From Bradyrhizobium sp. AUGA SZCCT0176 (GTDB taxonomy: Bacteria; Pseudomonadota; Alphaproteobacteria; Rhizobiales; Xanthobacteraceae), in the NCBI RefSeq assembly GCF_018130145.1, contig NZ_JAFCMB010000001.1, positions 310,001 to 374,000 on the forward strand: a DNA stretch of 64,000 nt. Direction: 5' to 3'. This document shows positions 18,008 through 26,591 of this stretch, in pieces; the stretch's first letter is position 1; every line of letters begins with the position of its first letter. The position numbers were made by a program, and so were the translations under genes. The notes beneath the pieces were generated by a model, which worked only from the letters and a program-made list of their open reading frames with translations, was not told the DNA's origin and did no database searches.

Positions 18008-18832
18008 ATGACCAATTCAGCGGTAAACGATCAGGAACCGGCCTTCATCGAGGTAGGTAGCGGCGATGGCCAGCGCAAAATCGCGGTGCGGGCCCGGGCC
18101 GGAGCTACTCCCGGCCTGATCTGGCTGGGTGGTTTCAACTCCGACATGAAGGGCACCAAGGCGCTGGCGCTGGATGCCTGGGCCGCCGAACAGGGCCGCG
18201 CCTGCGTCCGGTTCGACTATTCCGGCCATGGCGAATCCGGCGGCGCCTTCATCGACGGCACCATCGGGCGCTGGCTGGAGGAGAGCGTTGCCGTGTTCGC
18301 GCGGTTTTGTCGCGGCCCCCAGGTCGTGATCGGCTCGTCCATGGGCGGCTGGATGGCGCTGCTGTTGGCGCGCGAGATCGCAAAGCGGGAAGCGAGCCAG
18401 GCGGCATCGCAGGCGAGCCAGGCATCGCAGGCAAGCCTGGCGGGACTGGTGCTGATCGCACCGGCGCCTGATTTCACCGAGCAGTTGATGTGGAATCACT
18501 TTACGCCCGAAATTCAGCAGGAGATCCAGACCAAGGGTGTCTGGATGCGGCCGTCGCCCTATGGCGATGGCGCGCCCTACCCGATCACGCGCGCGCTGAT
18601 CGAGGACGGCCGCAACCACCTTCTGCTCGGCAGCGCCATCGAGGTCGGTTGCCCCGTCCGCATCCTGCAGGGCGCGCAGGACCCTGACGTGCCATGGCAG
18701 CACGCGTTCGCATTGGCGCACCGGCTGCCGAGCGAGGACGTGGTGTTGACCATGATCCAGGACGGCGATCACCGCCTGTCGCGACCGCAGGACATCGCCC
18801 GGCTCATCGCCGCCGTGGCGGAGATCGGGTAA
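18008..18832 (+). CDS. Alpha/beta hydrolase
   Basis: 274 residues of alpha/beta-hydrolase fold. The nucleophile elbow is GSSMGG, the acid is in GAQDPDVPW and the His in DGDHRL. LGGFNSDMKGTKA and FDYSGHGES match the bacterial ABHD10/thioesterase-like group. Between the elbow and the next strand (AREIAKREASQ..) an Ala-Ser-Gln repeat has expanded, encoded by a 9-bp tandem. The start is ATG 18008; an upstream in-frame GTG adds a non-conserved stretch. Substrate unknown; an esterase or acyl-protein thioesterase is likely. Confidence 0.86.
   Translation: MTNSAVNDQEPAFIEVGSGDGQRKIAVRARAGATPGLIWLGGFNSDMKGTKALALDAWAAEQGRACVRFDYSGHGESGGAFIDGTIGRWLEESVAVFARFCRGPQVVIGSSMGGWMALLLAREIAKREASQAASQASQASQASLAGLVLIAPAPDFTEQLMWNHFTPEIQQEIQTKGVWMRPSPYGDGAPYPITRALIEDGRNHLLLGSAIEVGCPVRILQGAQDPDVPWQHAFALAHRLPSEDVVLTMIQDGDHRLSRPQDIARLIAAVAEIG
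18391..18440 (+). repeat. In-frame 9-bp tandem repeat (Ala-Ser-Gln)
   Basis: Units of the type GCGAGCCAG/GCATCGCAG repeat about five times within the hydrolase gene and translate as (A)SQAASQASQASQAS. Units differ at third positions, so it is not a recent perfect slippage tract. It lies on the protein surface side of the lid region by position, so it is probably tolerated. Confidence 0.75.
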
Positions 18833-18894
18833 GGTTCTGCTTCCCTTCTCCCACAAGGGGAGGGGGGAAGAAAAGCGTAAGGGAGAGAACCCCC

Positions 18895-19365
18895 ATGAAC
18901 ACATCGGAGCTGCTGCGCGCGTTCTGCGACGGCGTCGAACAGCACAATGGCAAGGCGTTCGCCGAATTGTTCACCGAAGACGGCGTCTATCACGACGTGT
19001 TCTACGGCGCCTTCGCCGGCCGCGCCAAAATCGCCGAGTTGATCGACGACTGGTTCTATCGCACGGCCACCGACTTTCGCTGGGACATGCACAGCCCGGT
19101 CAGCGACGGCCAGACGCTCTATGCGCGCTATACGTTCAGCTACCGCTCGACGCTGCCGGAGGCCAAGGGCGCGCGGGCGATGTTCGAGGGCGTTTCGATC
19201 ATGCGGCTGCGCGACGGCAAGATTCTCGAATACCACGAGGTCGCCAACACCGCGCCGGCCTTTGTCCAACTGAATTTTGCGCCGGAGCGGATCGCCAAGA
19301 TCGTCGCCAAGCAGGGCGCCGCGCTGAAGGCGCGGCCCGAGATGGCGCGGCATTTGGTGGAGTGA
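18895..19365 (+). CDS. NTF2-like/SnoaL-type protein
   Basis: A 156-residue NTF2-fold (SnoaL-like) protein. LLRAFCDGVEQHNGKAFAELFTEDGVYHDVFYG is a typical opening (only part quoted as a family match: FAELFTEDGVYHD), and the last strand is GKILEYHEVANTAPAFV. Members bind small hydrophobic ligands or catalyse isomerisation/dehydration. GGGAGAGAAC precedes the ATG. It follows the hydrolase gene by 62 nt and may be co-transcribed. No substrate can be inferred. Confidence 0.8.
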   Translation: MNTSELLRAFCDGVEQHNGKAFAELFTEDGVYHDVFYGAFAGRAKIAELIDDWFYRTATDFRWDMHSPVSDGQTLYARYTFSYRSTLPEAKGARAMFEGVSIMRLRDGKILEYHEVANTAPAFVQLNFAPERIAKIVAKQGAALKARPEMARHLVE

Positions 19366-19378
19366 GTCTCCCGCTACT

Positions 19379-19483
19379 CGTCATTCCGGGGCGCGACGAA
19401 GTCGCGAACCCGGAATCCATTTCTCCACCGGTTATGCGGCGCAATGGATTCCGGGCTCGCGCTTCGCGCGCCCCGGAATGACG
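19379..19483. repeat. Inverted REP-type element (ATTCCGGG core)
   Basis: CGTCATTCCGGGGCGCGACG at 19379 and its inverted partner ending CCCCGGAATGACG at 19483 bracket about 60 bp with inner CGGAATCCATT/AATGGATTCCG arms. It lies between the NTF2-like gene and the thioesterase gene (convergent). Confidence 0.8.
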
Positions 19484-19508
19484 TGGTTGGGATTGGTGCG
19501 CCCCACGC

Positions 19509-20306
19509 TTACGGCGGCGGCACGTTCGTCATCGGCTTCTTCTGCGCCAATGCTGCCACCGTCGACGTGCCGATCGGGCCTTTTTCGTCATAGAGCCAGC
19601 ACTCGCCGATGGCGACGCCGTCGCTGGCGTGATGGTTGACCACGTCGAAGCCGATCCATCGTGTCACGGGCAGGCGGTGCAAATAGAGCGTGACGTCGCT
19701 GTTGATGTAGCCGAGCCCGCTATCGCCCGCATTGGCAAACGGGCTCGCAAAGTCCGCGCCGGTGGCGACATGGACGAAGGGTGACATCGGCACGCCCTCG
19801 ACCAGCTCACGGACCTCGCTCATCCACAAACGCCGCGGGCCGAGCGAGCCCATGCGGCCCGTGATCGGCCTGGTCGTCCATTTGCCGTTCATGCCGAGCT
19901 TGGGGTCGGTCGGCGCCGGGATCGTTTCGGGCAGCGGCGCGTCCCAGTTTGACGGCGACCAGACATTGCCGGGCGCATTTTCCGTCCGGCGCAACAACTG
20001 GCAGGAAGCGCGCGCCATGCGGGTGGTGCCGGAGAAAAACTCGGCTTCCACCACCTTGATCCGCAGGCCCTCGCGGATCAGCCGCGTGGTGACTTCCACC
20101 GGTGTGTGGATGTCCGGCAGCCGGAACATGTCGACCGTCAGCCGTGCCGGCACGAAGTCGTCGGAGCCGTGACGCTCCTCGATCACGTGGGCCAGAAGGC
20201 CGACCACGACGCGACCATGCATCGAGCTCGGGTCCCACGGACCGTTCGAAACCGGATTGGGGATGAAGGCGTCGCCGTTTTTGGCGAAAAAGGGCTGATT
20301 TGTCAT
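19509..20306 (-). CDS. Acyl-CoA thioesterase-family (double hot-dog) protein
   Basis: 265 residues with two hot-dog-like halves. DPSSMHGRVVVGLLAHVIEE and PARLTVDMFRLPDIHTPVEV are typical of the TesB/4HBT_3-like thioesterase family, and the C-terminal half has FASPFANAGDSGLGYINSD. It would hydrolyse an acyl-CoA in the cytoplasm; chain-length preference is unknown. It is upstream of no obvious operon partner and 35 nt from the queG stop. Confidence 0.82.
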   Translation of the reverse strand: MTNQPFFAKNGDAFIPNPVSNGPWDPSSMHGRVVVGLLAHVIEERHGSDDFVPARLTVDMFRLPDIHTPVEVTTRLIREGLRIKVVEAEFFSGTTRMARASCQLLRRTENAPGNVWSPSNWDAPLPETIPAPTDPKLGMNGKWTTRPITGRMGSLGPRRLWMSEVRELVEGVPMSPFVHVATGADFASPFANAGDSGLGYINSDVTLYLHRLPVTRWIGFDVVNHHASDGVAIGECWLYDEKGPIGTSTVAALAQKKPMTNVPPP

Positions 20307-20340
20307 GACCGGCGAACATGACGGAAACCACGCGATAAAA

Positions 20341-21534
20341 TCAAGCGGGCAGGGCGCAATCCATCCATTCCGCGCGAACAGTCGCGTCGGTTTCGCCGGC
20401 TGTGGCGCGGCTCGCTAGTGCGGCAAAGGCTTCCGGTGCCATCAGCTGCGACAGCGCCCAGGCCGCCGCGCCCCGCACCAGCGCGCTTTCGTCGTCAAGC
20501 AATCGTTCGGCCTCATGCGCCAATGATGCATCGCCGGAGTTGCCGACCGCAATCAGCACATTGCGAATGAAGCGGTCGCGGCCGATACGCTTGACCGGCG
20601 ATTTCGCAAACAGCGCGCGAAACGCGCCATCGTCGAGCCGGGCCAATTCCGAAAGTGCTGGCGCACGCAACTCCGCGCGGGCGGCGAGTCTTGTTTCGCG
20701 CCCTTGTTGGGCGAACTTGTTCCACGGGCATATGGCGAGGCAATCGTCGCAGCCATAGATGCGGTTGCCGATCGCCTTGCGGAATTCGCGCGGGATCGGG
20801 CCCTTGTTTTCGATCGTGAGATAGGAAATGCAGCGGCGCGCATCGAGCTTGTAGGGAGCCGGGAATGCCGCGGTCGGGCAGATGTCCTGGCACGCGCGGC
20901 AGGAGCCGCAACGATCGGCGTCCGCCTCATCGCGCGGCAGGTCGGTGGCGGTGTAGATCGCGCCGAGAAACAGCCATGATCCAAACTCGCGCGACACCAG
21001 ATTGGTGTGCTTGCCCTGCCAGCCCAACCCAGCCGCCTGCGCCAGCGGCTTTTCCATCACGGCCGCGGTATCGACGAACACTTTGACTTCGTCGCCCGAC
21101 ATCGCGACCAGCCATCGCGCGAGTGCCTTGAGGCGCTTCTTGATCAAATCGTGATAGTCGTCACCTTGCGCATAGACCGAGATCGCACCGCGCGTGCGCT
21201 TTTCGAGAATGTGCAGCGGATTTTCATCCGGCCCGTAATTGACGCCGAGCATGATCACCGAGCGCACGCCGGGCCACAACACGCGCGGATCGGTGCGGCG
21301 CTCGGGGCTGGCGGCAAGCCAGTCCATGTCGCCATGGGCGCCGGTCTGAAGGAACTCACGAAAATGCATGCCGGCCTGCGCGATCGCTTCGGGACCGGTG
21401 ACGCCGATGCCGTCGAAGCCGAGCGCGCGCGCTTCATGCGCCAGCGCGGCCTTGAGGTCTTCGCCGGAGAGTTTGGCCTTGTTCAGAAGTCGAGGTCCAC
21501 ATAGCTCTGCGACGCCGGCACGCCGGCCAGCCAT
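20341..21534 (-). CDS. queG: Epoxyqueuosine reductase QueG
   Basis: About 397 residues. QueG reduces epoxyqueuosine to queuosine in tRNA using cobalamin and two [4Fe-4S] clusters. The cluster motifs are [12 protein letters not shown] and [11 protein letters not shown], and the C-terminal part holds HEAT-like repeats ([20 protein letters not shown]). The start is uncertain: ATG 21534 gives a 52-nt overlap with the upstream GST-fold gene; there is no in-frame ATG/GTG between the GST stop and the conserved [19 protein letters not shown] region, only a possible CTG near 21487. Confidence 0.93.
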   Translation of the reverse strand: MAGRRAGVAELCGPRLLNKAKLSGEDLKAALAHEARALGFDGIGVTGPEAIAQAGMHFREFLQTGAHGDMDWLAASPERRTDPRVLWPGVRSVIMLGVNYGPDENPLHILEKRTRGAISVYAQGDDYHDLIKKRLKALARWLVAMSGDEVKVFVDTAAVMEKPLAQAAGLGWQGKHTNLVSREFGSWLFLGAIYTATDLPRDEADADRCGSCRACQDICPTAAFPAPYKLDARRCISYLTIENKGPIPREFRKAIGNRIYGCDDCLAICPWNKFAQQGRETRLAARAELRAPALSELARLDDGAFRALFAKSPVKRIGRDRFIRNVLIAVGNSGDASLAHEAERLLDDESALVRGAAAWALSQLMAPEAFAALASRATAGETDATVRAEWMDCALPA

Positions 21535-22175
21535 TCGCTCAGCAGCGGGCGGAACGACGGGCGGGATTTCACCCGCGCGTACCACGCCTTTGCCGCGTCG
21601 TCCTCGCTCCATGGCACGTCGCCCAGATAATCGATCGCCGAAAGATGCGCCGCGGCGGCGAGGTCGGCGTAGGTCAGCCGGTCGCCGGCAAGGAAGTTCC
21701 GGGTCTGCGCCAGCCAGCCGATATAGGCCAGATGATAGCGCACATTGACCTTGGCCGCGCGGATCACGTCGGCCGCCGGGGCGCCGCCACCATTCTCCTC
21801 AGCCATGAAGCGCTTGTAGATGCGCTCGGTGACCAGCGGATTGGAGGCCTCCTCGAAAAATTTCTCGTTGAACCATGCCATCAGCCGGCGCACCTCGATG
21901 CGCTCGCCCATCGAGACCGGCAGCATCCGCCGCTCGTCGGCACTGGGGCCATGCACCTCATCGAGATATTCGGCGATGATGCCGACGCCGGGTATCGCGG
22001 GATAGCCTTCGGCGATCAGGACCGGCGTGGTGCCCGCGGGGTTGAGCGCGAGAAACGCCTCGCGACGTTCCCAGACCCGTTCTTCCACCAGGCGCAAATC
22101 GAGACCGTGTTCGCCGAGGACCAGGCGAATGAAACGCGAATGCGGGCAGAACGGATGATGGTGCAGCGTGTACAT
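21483..22175 (-). CDS. GST-fold protein, probably cell-division factor FzlA
   Basis: 230 residues with an N-terminal thioredoxin-like GST domain ([21 protein letters not shown]) and a C-terminal helical domain. Length, the lack of a clear glutathione-binding active site motif other than the CPHS, and the acidic C-terminus ending DLDF fit FzlA, the FtsZ-curving GST homologue of alphaproteobacteria, which is essential in Caulobacter. This is a family-based guess; an ordinary glutathione transferase is the alternative. Its 3' end overlaps queG. Confidence 0.75.
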   Translation of the reverse strand: MYTLHHHPFCPHSRFIRLVLGEHGLDLRLVEERVWERREAFLALNPAGTTPVLIAEGYPAIPGVGIIAEYLDEVHGPSADERRMLPVSMGERIEVRRLMAWFNEKFFEEASNPLVTERIYKRFMAEENGGGAPAADVIRAAKVNVRYHLAYIGWLAQTRNFLAGDRLTYADLAAAAHLSAIDYLGDVPWSEDDAAKAWYARVKSRPSFRPLLSEWLAGVPASQSYVDLDF

Positions 22176-22554
22176 GAAGTCCTTGAATTGGTCCTTGGAT
22201 CAGGAATCCTCGAATTAGATCCTTGGGGTTAGTTCGCGGCGCTTAAAAAACCCTCAATCTCTTCAAGGCCGCGTCGATCGAACGGAGCCACTAGACCCTA
22301 TTCGGGTCCCGATTGAAATCAGAAGGGAGGCCGCAATCACTTGTTTCGACGCGTTTTCCTGCCGCAGATAAGTTTACCGATCTGCGTAAGGCAGATTGCT
22401 ATCCGATCCGGGTTCGGTTCGCTCGAAACGCTATAGCCGAGCCTGCATACGAGGCAACCGGTGTTTGCCGTTTTTTTGCGATTGCGAGATGGGTTCGAAT
22501 AGGCGAGAAGGGCGCGGCTTTTTCGGCTGGTTTTCGATCGGAACGGACCCAATC
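22176..22554. other. Divergent intergenic region between fzlA-like gene and uppP
   Basis: About 380 bp without a supported gene. It separates the two divergent genes and must hold both promoters, but I could not pick a convincing -35/-10 pair. The frame of uppP remains open into it, without conservation. Confidence 0.5.
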
Positions 22555-23361
22555 ATGATGTCAGATGCAGTGCGGGCGGTGATTCTCGGCATCATCGAGG
22601 GTGTCACGGAATTCGTGCCGGTTTCCTCGACCGGCCATTTGCTGCTGGCGCAACGCTTCTTCGGCCTCGGTGAGGGCAATTTCTGGCAGAGTTTTGTCGT
22701 GCTGATTCAGCTCGGCGCGATTCTCGCGATTGTGGTGCTCTATTTCAGCAAATTGTGGCGGGTCGCGCTCGGGATGTTCTCCAATCCCGACGACCGGCGC
22801 TTCGTCATCGGCGTGCTGGTGGCGTTCCTGCCGGCCGTCATCGTCGGCCTGATTGGCGGCAAGTACATCAAGGAACTTTTGTTCAATCCGTGGGTGGTTT
22901 GTTTCTCGCTGATTGTCGGCGGCGCAGTCCTGTTGTGGGTCGATCAGCTCGAGCTCAAACCGCGCGAGGACGACGCCACGCGGTATCCGCTGATGATGTA
23001 TCTGTGGATCGGCATCGCCCAGTGCGTGGCGATGATTCCCGGCGTGTCGCGCTCCGGCGCCAGCATCGTGGCGGCGATGTTGCTCGGCGGTGACAAGCGG
23101 TCGGCCGCTGAATTCTCGTTCTTCCTGGCGATCCCGACCATGATCGGTGCCTTCGCCTATGATTTCTACAAGAACCGCGGCGAGATGACGACCGATCACA
23201 TCGGCGTCGTCGCGATCGGCTTCGTGGTCTCCTTCATTACAGCGATGATCGTGGTGAAGACCTTCCTGACCTACGTCACGCGCCACGGCTTCACGTTTTT
23301 CGCGTGGTGGCGCATCATCGCCGGCACGCTCGGCCTGATCGCGTTGGCGCTGGGAAGATAA
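22555..23361 (+). CDS. uppP: Undecaprenyl-diphosphatase UppP/BacA
   Basis: 268 residues, about eight membrane segments. EGVTEFVPVSSTGHLLL (residues about 14-30) and PGVSRSGASI are the catalytic motifs of the BacA family, which dephosphorylates undecaprenyl-PP to recycle the lipid carrier for peptidoglycan and O-antigen, giving bacitracin resistance when raised. Start is ATG 22555 or the next codon 22558; the open frame extends upstream but is not conserved. A palindrome lies directly after the stop. Confidence 0.97.
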   Translation: MMSDAVRAVILGIIEGVTEFVPVSSTGHLLLAQRFFGLGEGNFWQSFVVLIQLGAILAIVVLYFSKLWRVALGMFSNPDDRRFVIGVLVAFLPAVIVGLIGGKYIKELLFNPWVVCFSLIVGGAVLLWVDQLELKPREDDATRYPLMMYLWIGIAQCVAMIPGVSRSGASIVAAMLLGGDKRSAAEFSFFLAIPTMIGAFAYDFYKNRGEMTTDHIGVVAIGFVVSFITAMIVVKTFLTYVTRHGFTFFAWWRIIAGTLGLIALALGR

Positions 23362-23372
23362 TTTATCCGCGG

Positions 23373-23417
23373 GTCGTCCCGGCCCCCGTGCGCAATTGCG
23401 CACTAGGCCGGGACGAC
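23373..23417. repeat. REP-type palindrome between uppP and the NDUFA9-like gene
   Basis: GTCGTCCCGGCC and GGCCGGGACGAC enclose an inner perfect GTGCGCAATTGCGCAC palindrome. The element fills almost the whole 59-bp gap between two convergent genes and shares its core with the elements at 9.3 kb and 48.6 kb; it may end both transcripts. Confidence 0.78.
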
Positions 23418-23420
23418 TAG

Positions 23421-24389
23421 TTACACGGCCTTCCTTTGGAACTGGCCCGCGGCGCGGAAGCGCCAGAGGTATTGCGGGGCGATCGCTTCCATCGAATCGG
23501 GAGCGATGCCGAGCCCTTCCAGCGTCAGCCCTGCGGCCTTCGCCGCATCCGACACCACATTGTCCGAGCGCAGCATCGCGACCTGATCCGGCGTCAGTTT
23601 CAGCGCGCCCGGTGCGAATTGCAGGAACAGTGCGTTCAGCTTCGCCAGGCCGAACGGCAGCGAAACCAGCGCACGCTTACGTTCGGTGATGCTAAGAATG
23701 ATTTCCATGATCTCGCGCATGGTCAGCACTTCCGGCCCGCCGAGCTCATAGGTCGCGCCTGGCTTTGCCTTGCCATCGACGGCCTCGGCGACCGCGGTCG
23801 CGACGTCGCCGACATAGACCGGCTGCATCCGGGTCTCGCCACCGCCGATCAGCGGCAGCGCCGGCGACATCCGCGCGAGCGCGGCAAAACGGTTGGTGAA
23901 TTGATCCTCCGGCCCGAACATCAGCGACGGCCGCAGGATGGTGGCGGAAGGCACGGCAGCCAGCACGGCCTGTTCGCCGGCGGCCTTGGAGCGGCCATAG
24001 CCCGACGGCGAGTTCTCGTCGGCGCCGATCGCGGAGACATGCACCATCCGCCCGCCGACGGCCGCGGCCGCCTTGGCGATCGTCTCGGGGCCCTTGGTCT
24101 GCACGGCATCAAAGGACTGCGCGCCGCCCTCGGTCAGGATGCCGACCAGATTGATCGCGATCTGAGAATCCCGCATGGCGGCCTCGACCGAGGCCGGATA
24201 GCGCAAATTGGCCTGTACGGCGTGGATCTGGCCGACCCTGCCAAGCGGCTGCAGATGCCCGGCCAGTTCCGGCCGTCGCACCGCCACCCGGATGCGATAG
24301 TCGCGCTTGGCCAGCGCCCGGACCACGTTTCGCCCCAGAAAGCCCGATCCGCCGAAGATCGTGACGAGCGTTTCCTGGTTCGATGCCAT
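23421..24389 (-). CDS. NDUFA9-like complex I-associated NAD(P)-binding protein
   Basis: About 322 residues of an atypical short-chain dehydrogenase (extended SDR) in the NDUFA9 group. LVTIFGGSGFLGRNVVRAL is the Rossmann motif and VSAIGADENSPSGYGRSKAAGE carries a Tyr-x3-Lys-like pair. Relatives are accessory subunits of mitochondrial/alphaproteobacterial complex I with a structural NADPH. Start taken as ATG 24389 (MASNQETL); in-frame ATGs at 24398 and 24410 are close alternatives. Confidence 0.88.
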   Translation of the reverse strand: MASNQETLVTIFGGSGFLGRNVVRALAKRDYRIRVAVRRPELAGHLQPLGRVGQIHAVQANLRYPASVEAAMRDSQIAINLVGILTEGGAQSFDAVQTKGPETIAKAAAAVGGRMVHVSAIGADENSPSGYGRSKAAGEQAVLAAVPSATILRPSLMFGPEDQFTNRFAALARMSPALPLIGGGETRMQPVYVGDVATAVAEAVDGKAKPGATYELGGPEVLTMREIMEIILSITERKRALVSLPFGLAKLNALFLQFAPGALKLTPDQVAMLRSDNVVSDAAKAAGLTLEGLGIAPDSMEAIAPQYLWRFRAAGQFQRKAV

Positions 24390-24496
24390 CGGGTCCATTG
24401 CCGGGTCCATTCCTGCGGTCAAATTCGAGAGATCGTGGGCGAATTTAGCGGATTCGCGATACGCCAACCCGCTGTCGCTGTACAGCATATTTGCAC

Positions 24497-24538
24497 ATCG
24501 CCCCGGAAAAGTGGGCTCCGGTTTTCCGCAAGGGCGAT
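24497..24538. repeat. Palindromic repeat upstream of tRNA-Leu
   Basis: ATCGCC and GGGCGAT flank CGGAAAA...TTTTCCG around GTGGGCTCCG. This GGAAAAGTGGGCNCCGG pattern is a recurrent intergenic palindrome of Rhizobiales. It lies between the NDUFA9-like gene and the tRNA promoter. Confidence 0.6.
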
Positions 24539-24576
24539 GGGCAAGAAATTAATAGCGCAGCTCGCAATTCATCAAT

Positions 24577-24605
24577 TTGACAAGCGCGCGACCGGTCCTT
24601 ACTAA
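24577..24605 (+). promoter_or_regulatory. Candidate sigma-70 promoter of tRNA-Leu
   Basis: TTGACA at 24577-24582 and TACTAA at 24600-24605 are 17 bp apart. The expected start site falls about 3-5 nt before the tRNA 5' end at 24615, consistent with direct transcription of the tRNA. Confidence 0.6.
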
Positions 24606-24614
24606 CCCGCCCGG

Positions 24615-24701
<87 letters not shown>

Positions 24702-24797
24702 TTGCCCATGCCCATGAGATCGCGGAAAAGCGGGCAGACCGGTCCCAAAACCGGACGCTCGCTGCCGGGGCGCCGCGGCTGGCGGAACGCGCAAGCC

Positions 24798-26069
24798 TCA
24801 AACCATGCGCTTGGCGGCCTGATTCGCGACCGACTTCTGCACGAAATACATCATGATCAGCGAGAGGATCGACGTCGCGACCACGACGTATCCCAGCCAG
24901 TCGAAATGCCGGAGCGTGCCGTCCGGGTTTTGCGCGATGATCGCTGCGGCGAACACCGACCCGAGCCCGCCGGAGAGTTGCTGCAGGGAAGCGCTGACCG
25001 CGCTGAACGAGCCGCGCTGGCTGGCGTCGGGTATCGCTGAAATCAGCGCCTGCGACGGGATCATGCGTGAGAAGATGCCGACAAACATCAAGACGTTGAC
25101 GATGATCGCGGTCGTCAAACTGACGTGGCCGAGATGCGTGTAGATCAGCACCATGATCACCGAAACCGCGCTGCCAAACGCAAAGGTAGGGAATTTTCCG
25201 AAAGCGTCGCTCGCCCGTCCGACCAGCGGCCCGATGAAAATGCTGAAAACGCCGGAAACCAGATAGATGGTCGGAAGATGCAGGATATCGATGCCGAGAT
25301 TATGCACGGTGAAGGCGCTGCCGAACGGCATCAGCATGAAGCCGCCGGTCGACAGCAGCGTCGTCACCGCGAAAGCCAGCGTATAGCGCGGCTGTCCGAT
25401 GGTCGCGATCAGGTGCCCGAACGCGTTGCGTTCCTGCTTCAGTCGCAGATGCGCGTTCACCGGCTGCATCACGAGCAGGATCGCGGCCATCGCGACGAGT
25501 GACAAGCCGACGATCGCGCCGAAAGAGACGTGCCAGCTCCAGTGGTTGGCGAGAAAAAGTCCGGCCGGTATGCCGAGCACCTGGCTGGCGGCGAAGGCGG
25601 TTTGCACGAAACCCATCACGCGGCCGCGCAGGTGCAGCGGAAACAGATCGGTGACGATGGCGAGCACCACGGCGCCAATCACGCCGCCGAACAGTCCGGT
25701 CACGATCCGGCCGAGCAGAAGCACGTGATAGTTTGGCGCCACCGCGCAAAGCAGCGTGCCCAACGTGAAGCCGGCATAGAAAAACAGCAGCAGGCGCTTG
25801 CGATCGAATCGATCGGCAAAGCCCGCCGCAAGGATACCCGAAATGCCGGCGCTGAACGCGTAGGCCGAAACCGCCACGCCGAATTGCCCGGCGGTAATAT
25901 TGAGCGCGGGCATCAGGATAGCGCCGAGCGGTGACATGATGATGAAGTCGAGAATGATCGTGAACTGCGCGAATGCCAACAGCGCAATGAGGAATGACTG
26001 GTAGCGCGAAAAGCCGCGCTCCTGCTCCGGTTGTTCCTCGATTGGCGCCGCCGCGATTTGTTCGGTCAT
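24798..26069 (-). CDS. MFS transporter
   Basis: A 423-residue major facilitator with about 12 membrane helices. The motif-A-like loop DRFDRKRLLLFFY follows helix 2, LGRIVTGLFGGVIGAVVLAI marks helix 4-5 and the second half repeats the pattern (GPLVGRASDAFGK). It resembles DHA1-type drug or sugar efflux carriers. The start is MTEQIAAAP; the open frame before it is Arg-rich and not membrane-like. Substrate unknown. Confidence 0.88.
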   Translation of the reverse strand: MTEQIAAAPIEEQPEQERGFSRYQSFLIALLAFAQFTIILDFIIMSPLGAILMPALNITAGQFGVAVSAYAFSAGISGILAAGFADRFDRKRLLLFFYAGFTLGTLLCAVAPNYHVLLLGRIVTGLFGGVIGAVVLAIVTDLFPLHLRGRVMGFVQTAFAASQVLGIPAGLFLANHWSWHVSFGAIVGLSLVAMAAILLVMQPVNAHLRLKQERNAFGHLIATIGQPRYTLAFAVTTLLSTGGFMLMPFGSAFTVHNLGIDILHLPTIYLVSGVFSIFIGPLVGRASDAFGKFPTFAFGSAVSVIMVLIYTHLGHVSLTTAIIVNVLMFVGIFSRMIPSQALISAIPDASQRGSFSAVSASLQQLSGGLGSVFAAAIIAQNPDGTLRHFDWLGYVVVATSILSLIMMYFVQKSVANQAAKRMV

Positions 26070-26195
26070 GACATTCTTTCGTCGGGAGCGATGCCGTGCG
26101 GCGCGCCGGACGGACGCCGCATTGCCGGGAAAATATGAGCTGGGACGGATCGATTCACGCGGACGGCGCAAGCCGAGACGGGCGCCGGCGATCAA

Positions 26196-26369
26196 GCGTT
26201 AGAATCGGGCGAGAGGTTGTCTAAACGCAAAGCAGCGCATTGAAAATTCCGAAAGAATACAAATCGCGTTGGTTATCACGGCGATGTGACGAGAAGTCGT
26301 CGCCCCCGGCGCGGTGCATCGACAGCAAGACTGCAATAGGTCTGCGCAAGAACTTTCGTATCGTGCGCA
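26196..26369. other. Intergenic, no supported feature
   Basis: Between the MFS gene start and a parE remnant. No promoter, repeat or gene could be supported. Confidence 0.4.
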
Positions 26370-26492
26370 TTATTCCTCAGGGAATAGCAGGCGCTCATAA
26401 TCTCGCGCGCCGTGAAGGATATGGGTGACTTCAATCGCATCCTGACTGACGCGGTAGAAAATCAGAAACCGGCCAAAGGGACGGCGTGTCTT
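26370..26492 (-). pseudogene. ParE/RelE-family toxin remnant (C-terminal 40 residues)
   Basis: Minus-strand frame with PFGRFLIFYRVSQDAIEV, then HILHGARDYERLLFPEE and a TAA stop. This is the characteristic C-terminal half of ParE toxins (R-PFGRYLIFYR and HGARD). A TGA interrupts the frame just upstream at 26493-26495, no start codon precedes it and no ParD-like antitoxin gene is present. It is a decayed toxin-antitoxin locus at the 3' side of the NYN gene. Confidence 0.82.
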
Positions 26493-26591
26493 TCAGGCGG
26501 GTTCCTGGGCCCCATTCTATCTTTGCATGGGGTTGTTTTCGCGATTTTGCGTCCGGACTCTGTACTGGACCGGATCACGATCGCGAGGACG

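Noticed and set aside
22396..22554. Upstream extension of the uppP frame
   Set aside because: Not membrane-like and not conserved; two ATGs at 22555 and 22558 begin the recognised protein.
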